This document shows, piece by piece, positions 8,738-17,860 of a stretch of 64,000 nt of DNA; position 1 is the first letter of the stretch; each line of letters starts with the position of its first letter. Position numbers and translations under genes: made by a program. The notes beneath the pieces are model-generated. The model worked only from the letters and a program-made list of their open reading frames with translations. It was not told the origin of the DNA and searched no databases. Source of the DNA: Parvibaculum indicum (lineage in GTDB: Bacteria > Pseudomonadota > Alphaproteobacteria > Parvibaculales > Parvibaculaceae); NCBI RefSeq assembly GCF_011762095.1, contig NZ_JAASQO010000003.1, positions 248,001-312,000 on the forward strand. Reading direction: 5' to 3'.

Positions 8738-10131
8738 GCCGGCTTGTCATCGTCTCCAACCGCGTCGGCCCGGTGCGCGATGCGGCGCGGGCGGGTGGCC
8801 TTGCCGTGGCGCTGGTGGATGCGCTGCGGGCCCGTGGCGGCCTCTGGTACGGATGGAGCGGCGACACCAACAATCAGAGCGCCGGCGTCAAGGTCGAACA
8901 GGCCGGAGCCTTGCAGTTGGCCACGGCCGATCTCACCGAAGACGAATATGACGATTATTACAACGGCTTCGCCAATCGCTGCCTCTGGCCGCTCTTTCAC
9001 TACCGCATAGACCTCACCGCCTTCGACCGCCGCTACTATGAAGGCTATCGGCGGGTGAATGCGAAATTTGCCAGCGGCCTCTTTCCCTTGCTGCGCGAAG
9101 ACGACACGATCTGGGTGCACGACTATCACTTCCTTGCCTTCGGCAACGAACTGCGCCAGATGGGGGCGGAACAGGCCATCGGCTTTTTCCTGCACATCCC
9201 GTTTCCCTCGCCCGAAGTGCTCGCCACGCTGCCGAACCATGATGCGCTGGTGCGCGGGCTCTTTGCCTATGACGTGCTGGGCTTCCAGACCTCGCGCGAT
9301 CTGGAACGCTTCTGCGATTTTGTGGTGCGCGAGGCGGGAGGGCATGTCGAGGGCGACCGGGTGACCTGTTTCGGCCGGACCATCATTGCACGCGCCTTTC
9401 CCATCGGCATCGATACGGACGGTTTCGCGAAGATGGCGGCAGATTCGGAGGATGCGCGCCGTCAGTACGAAAAGGCGGTGCGGGGTCTGCGCGGCCGCGC
9501 CCAGATGATCGGCGTGGACCGTCTCGACTATACGAAGGGATTGCCCGAACGCTTCCAGGCCTTCGAGCGGTTGCTGGACGATTATCCCGATGCCCGCGGC
9601 GAACTGGTCTATCTCCAGATTGCGCCCACATCGCGCGGCGACGTGCAGGCCTATCGGGAAATGCGCCAGGAACTGGAAGGGCTTTCCGGGCATATCAACG
9701 GGCAATATGGCGAATTCGACTGGACGCCGCTGCGCTATATCAATCGCGCCTTTGCGCGCCGCTCGCTCGCGGGCCTTTACCGGGCCAGCAAGATCGGCCT
9801 GATCACGCCGCTGCGCGACGGTATGAACCTCGTCGCCAAGGAATATGTGGCCGCGCAAAACCCGGAAAATCCGGGCGTCCTCATCCTTTCGCGGTTCGCG
9901 GGTGCCATCTATCAGATGCCGGAGGCGATTGCCGTCAATCCTTACGACATCAAGGAAGTGGCCGACGCTATTCAGAATGCGCGCTATATGAGCCTCGAAG
10001 AGCGCAAGGAGAGATTCCAGGCACTGTTCGACGGCTTGCAGCGGGACGACGTCGCCTATTGGCGCGACAGCTTTCTCGCCACGCTGGAACATGAGGCGCC
10101 GATGCACAGAAATGCGGAACGGCCTTCATGA
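8734..10131 (+). CDS. otsA: Trehalose-6-phosphate synthase
   Basis: GT20 glycosyltransferase that joins UDP-glucose (or another NDP-glucose) and glucose 6-phosphate to form trehalose 6-phosphate. The 465 residues begin MSRLVIVSNRVGPV, the usual family start. They include WVHDYHFLAFGNELR, the sugar-nucleotide region VDRLDYTKGLPERFQAFERL and the substrate loop LRDGMNLVAKEYVAAQ. The ATG at 8734 overlaps the GH15 stop (ATGA) and is preceded by GGGAGGAAGA; a start at 8719 would add five non-homologous residues. The stop overlaps the glk start in the same way, so the three genes are translationally coupled. Confidence 0.95.
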   Translation: MSRLVIVSNRVGPVRDAARAGGLAVALVDALRARGGLWYGWSGDTNNQSAGVKVEQAGALQLATADLTEDEYDDYYNGFANRCLWPLFHYRIDLTAFDRRYYEGYRRVNAKFASGLFPLLREDDTIWVHDYHFLAFGNELRQMGAEQAIGFFLHIPFPSPEVLATLPNHDALVRGLFAYDVLGFQTSRDLERFCDFVVREAGGHVEGDRVTCFGRTIIARAFPIGIDTDGFAKMAADSEDARRQYEKAVRGLRGRAQMIGVDRLDYTKGLPERFQAFERLLDDYPDARGELVYLQIAPTSRGDVQAYREMRQELEGLSGHINGQYGEFDWTPLRYINRAFARRSLAGLYRASKIGLITPLRDGMNLVAKEYVAAQNPENPGVLILSRFAGAIYQMPEAIAVNPYDIKEVADAIQNARYMSLEERKERFQALFDGLQRDDVAYWRDSFLATLEHEAPMHRNAERPS

Positions 10132-11120
10132 AGCGCTATCTGCTGGGAGACATAGGCGGCACCAACGCCCGCTTTGCGCTCGCCGAGGAGGGCGACGGCC
10201 AGTCGCTTGCCCTGCGGCACAAGGCGAGTTTTGCCACCGCCGACTACCGCTCCCTGGAAGATGCGCTGTCACGTTTCCTGTCCGACATCCAGGGGCCGGC
10301 GCTGGACGCAGCCGCTATTTGCGCAGCAGGGCCCCTCTTGTCGGATGGGGAGACGGCCCGTATCCGCATGACGAATTGTCCCTGGGATATTTCGAGCGAC
10401 GCGATTGAGAGGGTCAGCGGCTGCGCCCATCCGCGCCTGATCAACGATTTCACCGCGCTGGCGCTCGCCGTCCCTGAACTGCCGGTTGAGGCGCTGCACG
10501 CGGTGGGCGGCGGCGTGGCGGAAGCGGGGCGGCCTGTCGCGGTGCTGGGCGCGGGCACCGGGCTCGGCGTCGCCTCGCTGGTGCATGACGGCACACGCTA
10601 TATCCCCGTGCCCGGTGAGGGCGGCCATGTCGACCTTCCGGCAACGGATGAATTCGAGATCGAGATATTGCGCCGCTTCATGGCCCGCTTCGGCCGGGTT
10701 TCCGTCGAGCGCGTTCTGTCGGGGCCGGGCCTTGTTTCCCTGTATGAGGTGCTGGGCGAACTGCGCCGCCGCCCGGTCGAAGTGGGGCTGACGCCGGAAG
10801 ATGTGGCGGCCCGCGCCGGAGACGGCTCATGCCCGCTCTGCGGCGAGGCGGTATCCTTTTTTTGCGGCTGGCTCGGTTCGGTCGCGGGCAATCTCGCGCT
10901 GACGCTCTGGGCGAGCGGCGGCGTCTATATCGGTGGCGGGATCGTGCCCGGCTGGGTCGGGTCGGGCAGCGGACTGTTCGACGAAGCGCAGTTCCGCCGC
11001 CGTTTCGAGGCAAAGGGCCGTTTCGCGGAGCATCTGGCCCGCTTCCCCGTCCATGTCATTCTGGCGGAGGAGCCGGCCTTCTTCGGCCTCGCCGCCGCCG
11101 CGCGGGAGGCGGCACGCTAG
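10128..11120 (+). CDS. glk: Glucokinase (Glk family)
   Basis: ATP-dependent phosphorylation of glucose to glucose 6-phosphate. The 330-residue product has the phosphate-1 motif GDIGGTNARFALAEE at its N-terminus, the catalytic loop NDFTALALAVP, the ATP-site motif LGAGTGLGVASLV, the glucose-binding PGEGGHVDL and a late YIGGGIVPGW. This is the Glk (bacterial glucokinase) type rather than ROK. It overlaps otsA by 4 bases (ATGA). In this cassette it can feed glucose freed by the GH15 enzyme back to glucose 6-phosphate, the acceptor for OtsA. Its 3' end overlaps the convergent ggt stop at a CTAG. Confidence 0.93.
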   Translation: MKRYLLGDIGGTNARFALAEEGDGQSLALRHKASFATADYRSLEDALSRFLSDIQGPALDAAAICAAGPLLSDGETARIRMTNCPWDISSDAIERVSGCAHPRLINDFTALALAVPELPVEALHAVGGGVAEAGRPVAVLGAGTGLGVASLVHDGTRYIPVPGEGGHVDLPATDEFEIEILRRFMARFGRVSVERVLSGPGLVSLYEVLGELRRRPVEVGLTPEDVAARAGDGSCPLCGEAVSFFCGWLGSVAGNLALTLWASGGVYIGGGIVPGWVGSGSGLFDEAQFRRRFEAKGRFAEHLARFPVHVILAEEPAFFGLAAAAREAAR

Positions 11121-12868
11121 CGCGTGCCGCTCACCACATTGCCGTCGCGGCGCGGATCCGCGCCTCCATTGTAGGAGCCGTCCGGCATCACCAGAATGCC
11201 GTGTAGACCGCTCATCATCCGTTCGACCTTTACCTCGTGGCCGAGCTGCTCGAATTCGGGGATCTTCTGTTCGAGCGCCGTGTTCTTCTCGATTTCCAAC
11301 GGGCCGTTCCGGTCCATGAAATGCGGCAGGCCGATGGCCGCGGGCACATCCATGTTCCAGTCCAGCATGGCGATGAGCGACTGGTTCACATAGTTGATGA
11401 TTCTGGAACCGCCGGGCGAGCCGATGGCGGCATGGAAGCCGCCGTCCTCGTCGAAAACGATTACCGGGTCCATGGAAGAGCGCGGCCTTTTGCCCGGCGC
11501 CACGGCATTTGCCACAGGCTTGCCGTCACGTTCCGGCAGGAAGGAAAAATCGGTCAGTTGATTGTTGAGGATCATGCCGCCCGCCATCAGGTGAGACCCG
11601 AACGGTCCTTCCACCGAGGTCGTCATCGACACCACATTGCCGTCCGGGTCGACGATGCTGAAATGGCTGGTAGACGGCTGGGACATATCGGCATTGGCGC
11701 CCCGGTTATCGGCGTGCTCTTCGCCAGGATTGCCCGGCGCGGCTTTGCCCATGGAGAGGCTTGCATCGATCAGGGCCGCCCGTGCGGCGAGATATTCCGG
11801 GTCGAGCATCGCGTCCACCGGCACGTCCACAAAATCCGGGTCGCCGATATACTGGTCTCGGTCGGCATAGGCGAGCGCTTCGGCCTCGGCGATGAAATGC
11901 ATCGACGTCACGGTCATCGCGCCCATGCCCTTCAGGTCGAAACTCTCGAGAATGCCGAGCGTCTGCAGCGTGGTGAGCCCGCCGGATGTGGGCGGCGGCA
12001 TGGTGCAGATGCGATAGATGCGATAGGGGCGGCAAAGCGCGGCACGCTCTTTCGCCTGATAGTTTTCCAGATCGGTAAGCGACAGCGTACCGGGTCTCGC
12101 AGGTGCATTTTGCACCGCATCGACGATTGCCTGCGCCACATCTCCTTCATAGAACCCATCCGGCCCCTTCTCCGCGATTTCGCGCAGCGTTCGTGCATAG
12201 GCCGGGTTCTTGATGATCTCGCCCGCCCTGTAGGGAACCTTCTTGTCATCCGGGCCGGTCTTGTAGAAATAGTCGCCCGCCACCGGCATGTCCTTCAGCA
12301 CCGGGTCCCATTCCAGCCATTCCTGCAGCTTGGGCTGAACCTCGAAACCGTTTTCGGCCAGACGGATGGCAGGTTCGAAAAGATCGCTCCAGGGCAATGC
12401 GCCGTGCTTTTGATGCGCGAGCCACAGCATCTTGACGACGCCCGGCACGCCGACCGAGCGTCCGCTCACCACGGCATCGCGGAAACCGAGCGGTTGTCCA
12501 TCGTCATCGAGGAAGAGCTTCGACGTCGCGCCCGCCGGTGCCGTCTCTCGCCCGTCATAGGCCAGCACCTTGTCCGCCGCCTCGTCGAAATAGACCATGA
12601 AGGCGCCGCCGCCGAGGCCGGAACTTTCCGGCTCCACCAGCGTCAGCACCGCCTGAACGGCGATGGCCGCGTCGATGGCATTGCCGCCCTTCTTGATGAT
12701 TTCCTGCGCAGCCGCCGTCGCATCGGGGTTGGCAGCGGCGATCATATAGGGGCCCGAAGAGGGCCCGGCCGCGATTTCCGGACCATGGCTGCCGAGCTGC
12801 CAGGAAATGCCGCCGATAATGAGGAGCAGCGCGGCGAAAATCACCGGGACCGTTCTCGAGTTATGCAT
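11117..12868 (-). CDS. ggt: Gamma-glutamyltransferase
   Basis: Periplasmic N-terminal nucleophile hydrolase that cleaves or transfers the gamma-glutamyl group of glutathione. Of 583 residues, the first 25 form a signal sequence or anchor (VPVIFAALLLIIGGISW). The large-subunit start shows GNAIDAAIAVQAVLTLVEP and SSGLGGGAFMVYFD. Thr400 in QPSTSHFS is the expected autoprocessing site and nucleophile. The small subunit has VSMTTSVEGPFGS and the late IGSPGGSRIINYV. Length and order fit the family. It is convergent with glk and divergent from the P1 peptidase gene; no operon partner. Confidence 0.95.
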   Translation of the reverse strand: MHNSRTVPVIFAALLLIIGGISWQLGSHGPEIAAGPSSGPYMIAAANPDATAAAQEIIKKGGNAIDAAIAVQAVLTLVEPESSGLGGGAFMVYFDEAADKVLAYDGRETAPAGATSKLFLDDDGQPLGFRDAVVSGRSVGVPGVVKMLWLAHQKHGALPWSDLFEPAIRLAENGFEVQPKLQEWLEWDPVLKDMPVAGDYFYKTGPDDKKVPYRAGEIIKNPAYARTLREIAEKGPDGFYEGDVAQAIVDAVQNAPARPGTLSLTDLENYQAKERAALCRPYRIYRICTMPPPTSGGLTTLQTLGILESFDLKGMGAMTVTSMHFIAEAEALAYADRDQYIGDPDFVDVPVDAMLDPEYLAARAALIDASLSMGKAAPGNPGEEHADNRGANADMSQPSTSHFSIVDPDGNVVSMTTSVEGPFGSHLMAGGMILNNQLTDFSFLPERDGKPVANAVAPGKRPRSSMDPVIVFDEDGGFHAAIGSPGGSRIINYVNQSLIAMLDWNMDVPAAIGLPHFMDRNGPLEIEKNTALEQKIPEFEQLGHEVKVERMMSGLHGILVMPDGSYNGGADPRRDGNVVSGTR

Positions 12869-12965
12869 GGGCTCGCGCCTCCCCCTGAATTTATGTGCCG
12901 GGTATTGCTATGCTCTTGCCAGTCTAGCCGCTCACGCTCGCGGCGTCTGCCAACAGGAGTTTTAC

Positions 12966-14027
12966 ATGGCCGAAGCGCGGATTACGCCGGGACCCCGCAA
13001 TCTGATTACGGATGTAGCTGGGCTTTCCATCGGCAATGCGCAAGATGCGTGCGCGCGCACCGGCGTGACCGTGTTGTTGCCGGACGAGCCGGGCATCGCT
13101 GCCATGGATGTGCGCGGCGGCGGACCTGGCACGCGCGAAAGCGATGCGCTGGATCCAAGGCATTTGCTGGAAGGCCGCGTCGATGCGTTGGTACTGTCGG
13201 GTGGGTCGGTCTACGGGCTCGATGCGCCTTCAGGCGTCACGCATTGGCTGGGAAGGCAGGGGCGCGGTTTCGCCTTTCCGGGGCTTTCCGTCACAGCGCC
13301 CATCGTTCCCGGCGCAATCCTCTTCGATCTCGCCAATGGCGGCGAGAAATACTGGGCCGCACAGGGGGCGCACGGCGTCGTGCAGGAACCGCCCTATCGC
13401 GCGCTGGGCTATGAGGCCTGTGAGGCGGCGGGTGCGGATTTCGCGCTCGGCAATGCGGGGGCGGGGTTCGGCGCGCAGGCCGGGCGCTACAAGGGCGGGC
13501 TCGGCTCCGCTTCCGCCGTGACGCCGGACGGCATCACCGTCGGTGCGCTCGTCGCGGTGAATGCGGTCGGCTCGCCCGTCATCCCCGGCACGGACTGTTT
13601 CTGGGCCGCGCCCTTCGAGCTCGATGGCGAATTCGGCGGCAGGCGCTGGGACGGGCAGGCTTCCCCCGCAGCCTGCGACCCGCTGGAAGGCTCCAAACTT
13701 GCAGCCGGGCCCCGCGAAAACACCACCATCGCCATCGTTGCGACCGATGCGACGCTCGATGCGACGGCGATGCACCGCATCGCCGTAATGGCGCATGACG
13801 GCTTCGCCCGCGCGCTCCGCCCTGTTCATGCGCCGGTGGACGGCGATGCCGTTTTCGCGCTTTCGACGGGCCGGAAACCGCTGGAGGCGGAGGCGCGGAC
13901 GCTCGACATCACCCGGCTGGGCGCCATCGCGGCCGATTGCACGGCCCGCGCCATCGCCAGAGGCGTTTTCGAGGCGGAAACGCTGGGGGCTATCCTCTCA
14001 TGGGCTGACCGCCACGGGGGGCGGTAG
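12966..14027 (+). CDS. P1 family (S58, DmpA-like) peptidase
   Basis: N-terminal nucleophile aminopeptidase family typified by DmpA and the beta-peptidyl aminopeptidases, 353 residues. Visible features are the start PGPRNLITDVAGLSIGNA, the region RGGGPGTRESDAL, GGSVYGLDAPSGV and the probable autocleavage site in ENTTIAIVATDA. There Thr253, after Asn252, is the likely nucleophile; DmpA itself uses Ser, so the assignment is by position. AGGAG at 12955-12959 fixes the ATG at 12966. Monocistronic; divergent from ggt. Substrate unknown. Confidence 0.9.
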   Translation: MAEARITPGPRNLITDVAGLSIGNAQDACARTGVTVLLPDEPGIAAMDVRGGGPGTRESDALDPRHLLEGRVDALVLSGGSVYGLDAPSGVTHWLGRQGRGFAFPGLSVTAPIVPGAILFDLANGGEKYWAAQGAHGVVQEPPYRALGYEACEAAGADFALGNAGAGFGAQAGRYKGGLGSASAVTPDGITVGALVAVNAVGSPVIPGTDCFWAAPFELDGEFGGRRWDGQASPAACDPLEGSKLAAGPRENTTIAIVATDATLDATAMHRIAVMAHDGFARALRPVHAPVDGDAVFALSTGRKPLEAEARTLDITRLGAIAADCTARAIARGVFEAETLGAILSWADRHGGR

Positions 14028-14067
14028 GCGGGAGGAGGGCCCAGGGCAGGTCCCCGGCGATGGGCAC

Positions 14068-14096
14068 TTGCGTTCGGGCGCATGACGCTTTATGAG
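14068..14096 (+). promoter_or_regulatory. Probable promoter of tRNA-Arg
   Basis: TTGCGT (14068-14073), a 17-base spacer and TATGAG (14091-14096) lie about 60 bases upstream of the tRNA. No other gene starts here on the plus strand. Confidence 0.45.
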
Positions 14097-14156
14097 TACG
14101 CGCCTCGCCCGACGGTGCCCGCGCTTTTCAGCCGTTTTTGCCCGTCAGGTCAGGTT

Positions 14157-14233
14157 GCGCCGGTAGCTCAGCTGGATAGAGCACCAGACTACGAATCTGG
14201 GGGTCGGGAGTTCGAATCTTCCCCGGCGCGCCA
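14157..14233 (+). tRNA. tRNA-Arg (anticodon ACG)
   Basis: A 77-base cloverleaf folds by eye. The acceptor stem GCGCCGG pairs with CCGGCGC; the D arm is in GGTAGCTCAGCTGGATAGAGC. The anticodon stem CCAGA/TCTGG encloses loop CTACGAA (anticodon ACG, read as ICG after deamination), and the T loop is GTTCGAATC. The discriminator is G, and the CCA is encoded. It reads CGN arginine codons. A lower-GC gene lies directly downstream, but I found no copy of the tRNA 3' end and no integrase. Confidence 0.96.
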
Positions 14234-14297
14234 TCCCTTCATCGCCATGCAAACAACGCCTCCAGTGCGTCAGGGACATTTGTTCTGCCGAGCGGCA

Positions 14298-17200
14298 TTA
14301 AATGCCGGTTTGGTGAGCCGACGACAGCGTCTCCCGCAGCGATGCCTGGAAGCGTTCGACCGAATAATCCTCCGAGATGCGTCGCAACGCATTGCGCCGG
14401 ACCCGGTTCCAGAGGGCTTCATCCTTATAAAGCCGGTAGACGGCGTCGGCGAAGGCCTGTGGCGTGTCGGCGACCAGAATCTCCTCTTCGTCACGCCAGC
14501 CAAGTTGCGAGGCAAGCACGGAGGTGGCGACGACCGGAACGCCGCTGGCGGCGGCATGATGAACCTTGAGGGGGATCCCGGCGGCGAAACGTGTCGGCGC
14601 GACGAAGACCCGGGCCTGGTTGAACAGAGAATAAAGGTCGTCGACCGGGCCGAGAAGCTCTATGCCGTCGGTCTCGAGTGCCCGAATACTCGCGGCGCCG
14701 CTATGCCCCGCAACCTTGAGCGAAGCATCGCTTTCCGGTGAAAGCGCCAGAAGCGGCATCACGTTTTCGGCGTACCACGTCAGGCTGTCGACATTGGGCG
14801 AATCTTCCTCCTCAAGGCGGCCCAGGAAGACAATGTCCTTGCGCAGGGCAAACGCCGCGGGCGTCGGGCCGGTGTCGAGCGCGTAGCCGATGACATGAGT
14901 TGGTTTTCCGGTCGCGTGCCGGAAAACCTCTGCCTCCTTTTCCGTCACCGCGGTTATCTGGTCGGCTGTTTCGGCCAGGGCCAATTCCCGGGATTTGTCA
15001 TGTTTGGCCTTGGCGGCCAGTGCCTTGTCGCCGAGTATCTCGGCCTTTATCGCGGTACGCGAGGAGAAGAGCGCCTCGGCGTCGTATGTGACTTTCGTTC
15101 CCTCAAACAGGTCGGGGCGCTGCCGGTAGACCTCCGACAGCGCCTCCATGTTGTGGGGGCGGCTGATAAAGATATGCTGATAATAGCCTTTCCGCTCCTC
15201 GAGGAATTGCTCGAGGCCGGCTGGGCCCCAACCCATTGCGACCTCGACGCCTTCGGGCACGCCGGACCGGGCAACCCTCCAGTCTTCGTATGGAACTATG
15301 GAGGGAAAGAATGTCACGAAGTATCCCTCTTCAACCATAAGGCGCAAAATGCTGTTGGATCGGGGAAGGCCTGCGCCGAGCGACACAATCGGAATGCGGT
15401 CTTCGATATAGAGGATCCGTTCGCAGTCGCCGCGCATCCTCGCCAGAAGGGGGGTGGTTGCAAGAGGAGACAAATGATTGCGCAGTTGGCTTGAATGTTT
15501 CCTCAGAAACTTTTGCCGATTGATCTTCTGAAGTTCGATCGCTCGCTCGGTGTTTTCGGATGACCCGAACTCGAAATGGTCGATCACCGCGCGCGGTTCG
15601 AAAATGACTTTCATTCCGGCGTGACGGATGCGCATGCATAGGTCCGTTTCCTCATAATACGCTGGAGCGAAATCCGGATCGAAGCCGCCAAGCCGCTGGA
15701 AAACACCTTCCCGGATCAAAAGAAACGCGCCGGAGCAGTAGTCGACTTCACGGCGGAAATTATAGGCGCCGTCTGACGGGTCGTCGCCACGGCCATATCC
15801 AAGGCAGTCGCCGTCGGCCCAGATAATGCTGCCGGCCTCCTGCAACGTGCCGTCGGGCAATATGATCGGGCCGCCCACGGCGCCGACATCGCCATCTGCC
15901 TCCATGGCCTCGACCGCCGCGGCGATCGAACCGGGCCTTACGACGGCATCGTTGTTGAGCAACAGCACATGGCCGCTTCTTACCGCTTCAAGGCCGCGAT
16001 TAACGGCTTTCAGAAATCCGATATTCTTGTCATGTGAAATCAGCCGCACATTGTCGATGCGCTCCAGGAGTTCGGACGTGCGATCTGTCGAGGCATTGTC
16101 GATCAGAATGACTTCGAACGGGAGATCGGTTTCGGCCTCGAGAGAACGTAGGCAGCGCAAGGTAAGCCCGGCCTGATTCCACAGAACCAGAATGATCGAA
16201 ACGCGCGGTTCGTCCGCATGGGAAAAGCGGATACGGGCATTCGAGGCGAGAAACACGGCAAGGTCTCGGTCGACATCCGCACGAACCTCGGCTTTCAGCG
16301 CATCCATTGATCTAACGGATGCCTCGGAACCTGTAACGTCGTCGGCGCCCCTGAATGGCGTTGCGAGCGCGTCGAGACGTCGATCCAGTTGCGAGCGTTT
16401 CGGGTTGACTTTGGCCGCCGATTCTCCGAAACGACGTTTCGTCCTGCCCGGCAGCGGCCAACCGTCTTTCGACAAGGTTCGCAGCAGACGATACTTCAGA
16501 AGCTGACGGAGCGCGGAGAGGGGGCGTTTGCGGGTCATGCGCAAACTCTGTTCGAACTCGCGCGCAAGCTCGAATGCTTCGCCGGCGCGCGCTTCGCTGG
16601 CACTCAACCGGAACCGCAGATGCATTCTCTCGTCACGGAGATAGCCGATCTCCCGGTTCAGTTTTCCGATTTCCGTGTCCTGCAAACTCCGAAGGCCTTT
16701 CCCGAGCGCGATCTGGGAACGCAAGCGCGTCGTTTCGGCGCGAAGGGCGCTGAGCTCGCTTCCTCTCTCTGCGGAAAGGTCGCATTGAGCCTTTTCCTCT
16801 CGAGCCGACATCCTCTCCAGAAAAGGCTGCGCGTCGTCCAGCCCTGTCATCGCCGTCGGATCGGACGGATTGAAACGCAGCCGCATCAGCAAGTCCGCGA
16901 CGTCGTCGATCCGGGCCGCCGTTTCCTCGTCCACGCCCTCGAACGGCGTATCCCCGAGATGGTGCTGAAGGCGCGGCGACAGAAATTCCTCGATCTTGTC
17001 GGCATATGTGTCGTTTCCATCGGCTGGCGGGAGAGAGAACGCGGTACGCATCCGCTGGACCTGCGGACGCCAATCCCGGATCAAATCCTCGTATGAGAAA
17101 AAGGCGCGGCGATGACCCCGGGTCGCGACCTCCGCATCCAGGTGATGGCGCATCCAGAGCAGGCCGGCTTGTTCGGGCGGGGTTTTGTTGCGCGCGGCAA

Positions 17201-17642
17201 GGGAGGCCGCCACGGCACGCGGATCCCTTAGCGAGTGGAGAAACGCCGCTTCGTATCCAAGGCGGTCCAGTGCCTCCACATAGAGCGGAACGAATCGCGA
17301 AATACGAGGATCCTTGAGCACGATCGTTTCGGCATCGCCATATTCCGACTGGATCGCCGCGGCGATCAGCTTCACCAGATCGGGGCCATACTCGGCCAGG
17401 CGGTCTTCCGCGTTGAATGCACGCCAGTCGTCCCAGGCGCTGCCGCATGCTGCAAGAAGTACGTCATTGAGTCCGACAATAATTTCGGATTCCCAGAACC
17501 CGCGTTCATTGTCGTCCTGGGGCGGCATCAAGGTTTTTGGGGCCGCGGCACCGGACAAATTCAGGAGCCGTGAAAACGCACTCGTGCCCGAACGATGCGT
17601 ACCAAGAACGAGAATGCAGGTTTTGCTCATCTTCCGACTCAT
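14298..17642 (-). CDS. Three-module sulfotransferase / GT2 / GT4 glycosyltransferase protein
   Basis: About 1114 residues with three catalytic-looking modules. Residues about 1-300 resemble P-loop sulfotransferases: LVLGTHRSGTSAFSRL (PAPS 5'-phosphosulfate loop) and FLHSLRDPRAVAASLA. A coiled-coil stretch with heptads of Leu, Arg and Glu follows (about 320-400). From about 480 a GT2 domain has VSIILVLWNQAG, IDNAST and the metal-site-like LLNNDAVV, ending in YYEETDLCMRIRHAG. From about 740 a GT4-like domain has FLGRLEEEDSPNVDSL and PLKVHHAAASGVPVVATS. It probably decorates a surface polysaccharide or glycoprotein. Two 60-base samples counted by hand are 50% and 43% GC, below the window's usual level. 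No Shine-Dalgarno decides the start; ATGs at 17654 and 17630 are alternatives. Confidence 0.82.
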   Translation of the reverse strand: MSRKMSKTCILVLGTHRSGTSAFSRLLNLSGAAAPKTLMPPQDDNERGFWESEIIVGLNDVLLAACGSAWDDWRAFNAEDRLAEYGPDLVKLIAAAIQSEYGDAETIVLKDPRISRFVPLYVEALDRLGYEAAFLHSLRDPRAVAASLAARNKTPPEQAGLLWMRHHLDAEVATRGHRRAFFSYEDLIRDWRPQVQRMRTAFSLPPADGNDTYADKIEEFLSPRLQHHLGDTPFEGVDEETAARIDDVADLLMRLRFNPSDPTAMTGLDDAQPFLERMSAREEKAQCDLSAERGSELSALRAETTRLRSQIALGKGLRSLQDTEIGKLNREIGYLRDERMHLRFRLSASEARAGEAFELAREFEQSLRMTRKRPLSALRQLLKYRLLRTLSKDGWPLPGRTKRRFGESAAKVNPKRSQLDRRLDALATPFRGADDVTGSEASVRSMDALKAEVRADVDRDLAVFLASNARIRFSHADEPRVSIILVLWNQAGLTLRCLRSLEAETDLPFEVILIDNASTDRTSELLERIDNVRLISHDKNIGFLKAVNRGLEAVRSGHVLLLNNDAVVRPGSIAAAVEAMEADGDVGAVGGPIILPDGTLQEAGSIIWADGDCLGYGRGDDPSDGAYNFRREVDYCSGAFLLIREGVFQRLGGFDPDFAPAYYEETDLCMRIRHAGMKVIFEPRAVIDHFEFGSSENTERAIELQKINRQKFLRKHSSQLRNHLSPLATTPLLARMRGDCERILYIEDRIPIVSLGAGLPRSNSILRLMVEEGYFVTFFPSIVPYEDWRVARSGVPEGVEVAMGWGPAGLEQFLEERKGYYQHIFISRPHNMEALSEVYRQRPDLFEGTKVTYDAEALFSSRTAIKAEILGDKALAAKAKHDKSRELALAETADQITAVTEKEAEVFRHATGKPTHVIGYALDTGPTPAAFALRKDIVFLGRLEEEDSPNVDSLTWYAENVMPLLALSPESDASLKVAGHSGAASIRALETDGIELLGPVDDLYSLFNQARVFVAPTRFAAGIPLKVHHAAASGVPVVATSVLASQLGWRDEEEILVADTPQAFADAVYRLYKDEALWNRVRRNALRRISEDYSVERFQASLRETLSSAHQTGI

Positions 17643-17860
17643 TATCCACGTCATATAGATAAGGCGACATGCCAGGTCGGGATAGTGATTTGGCCGTTGT
17701 CGGAGGTCGAGACCTGTTATTTTTGAATGAATTTCGCAATCTTTGTCGCATGCGGCATGCATCAACCCGTCCAGAGCGGATGCGTCTCCCTGCTGTCAAT
17801 CTTTCGGGAAGCCTCTCATGAGGATCCGAATGGCACCGATCGACAGACGGGGCCGTTCAT

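Noticed and set aside
11237-13414. A 725-codon plus-strand frame across ggt and into the P1 peptidase
   Set aside because: Antisense to ggt with Arg/His-rich nonsense translation; the same holds for long frames opposite GH15 (6020-8497), phaC (32307-34514) and copA (49830-52079).
14157-17860. Genomic island inserted at tRNA-Arg
   Set aside because: No integrase, no direct repeat of the tRNA 3' end and only one gene of low GC. Horizontal origin of that gene remains possible, but not an island call.
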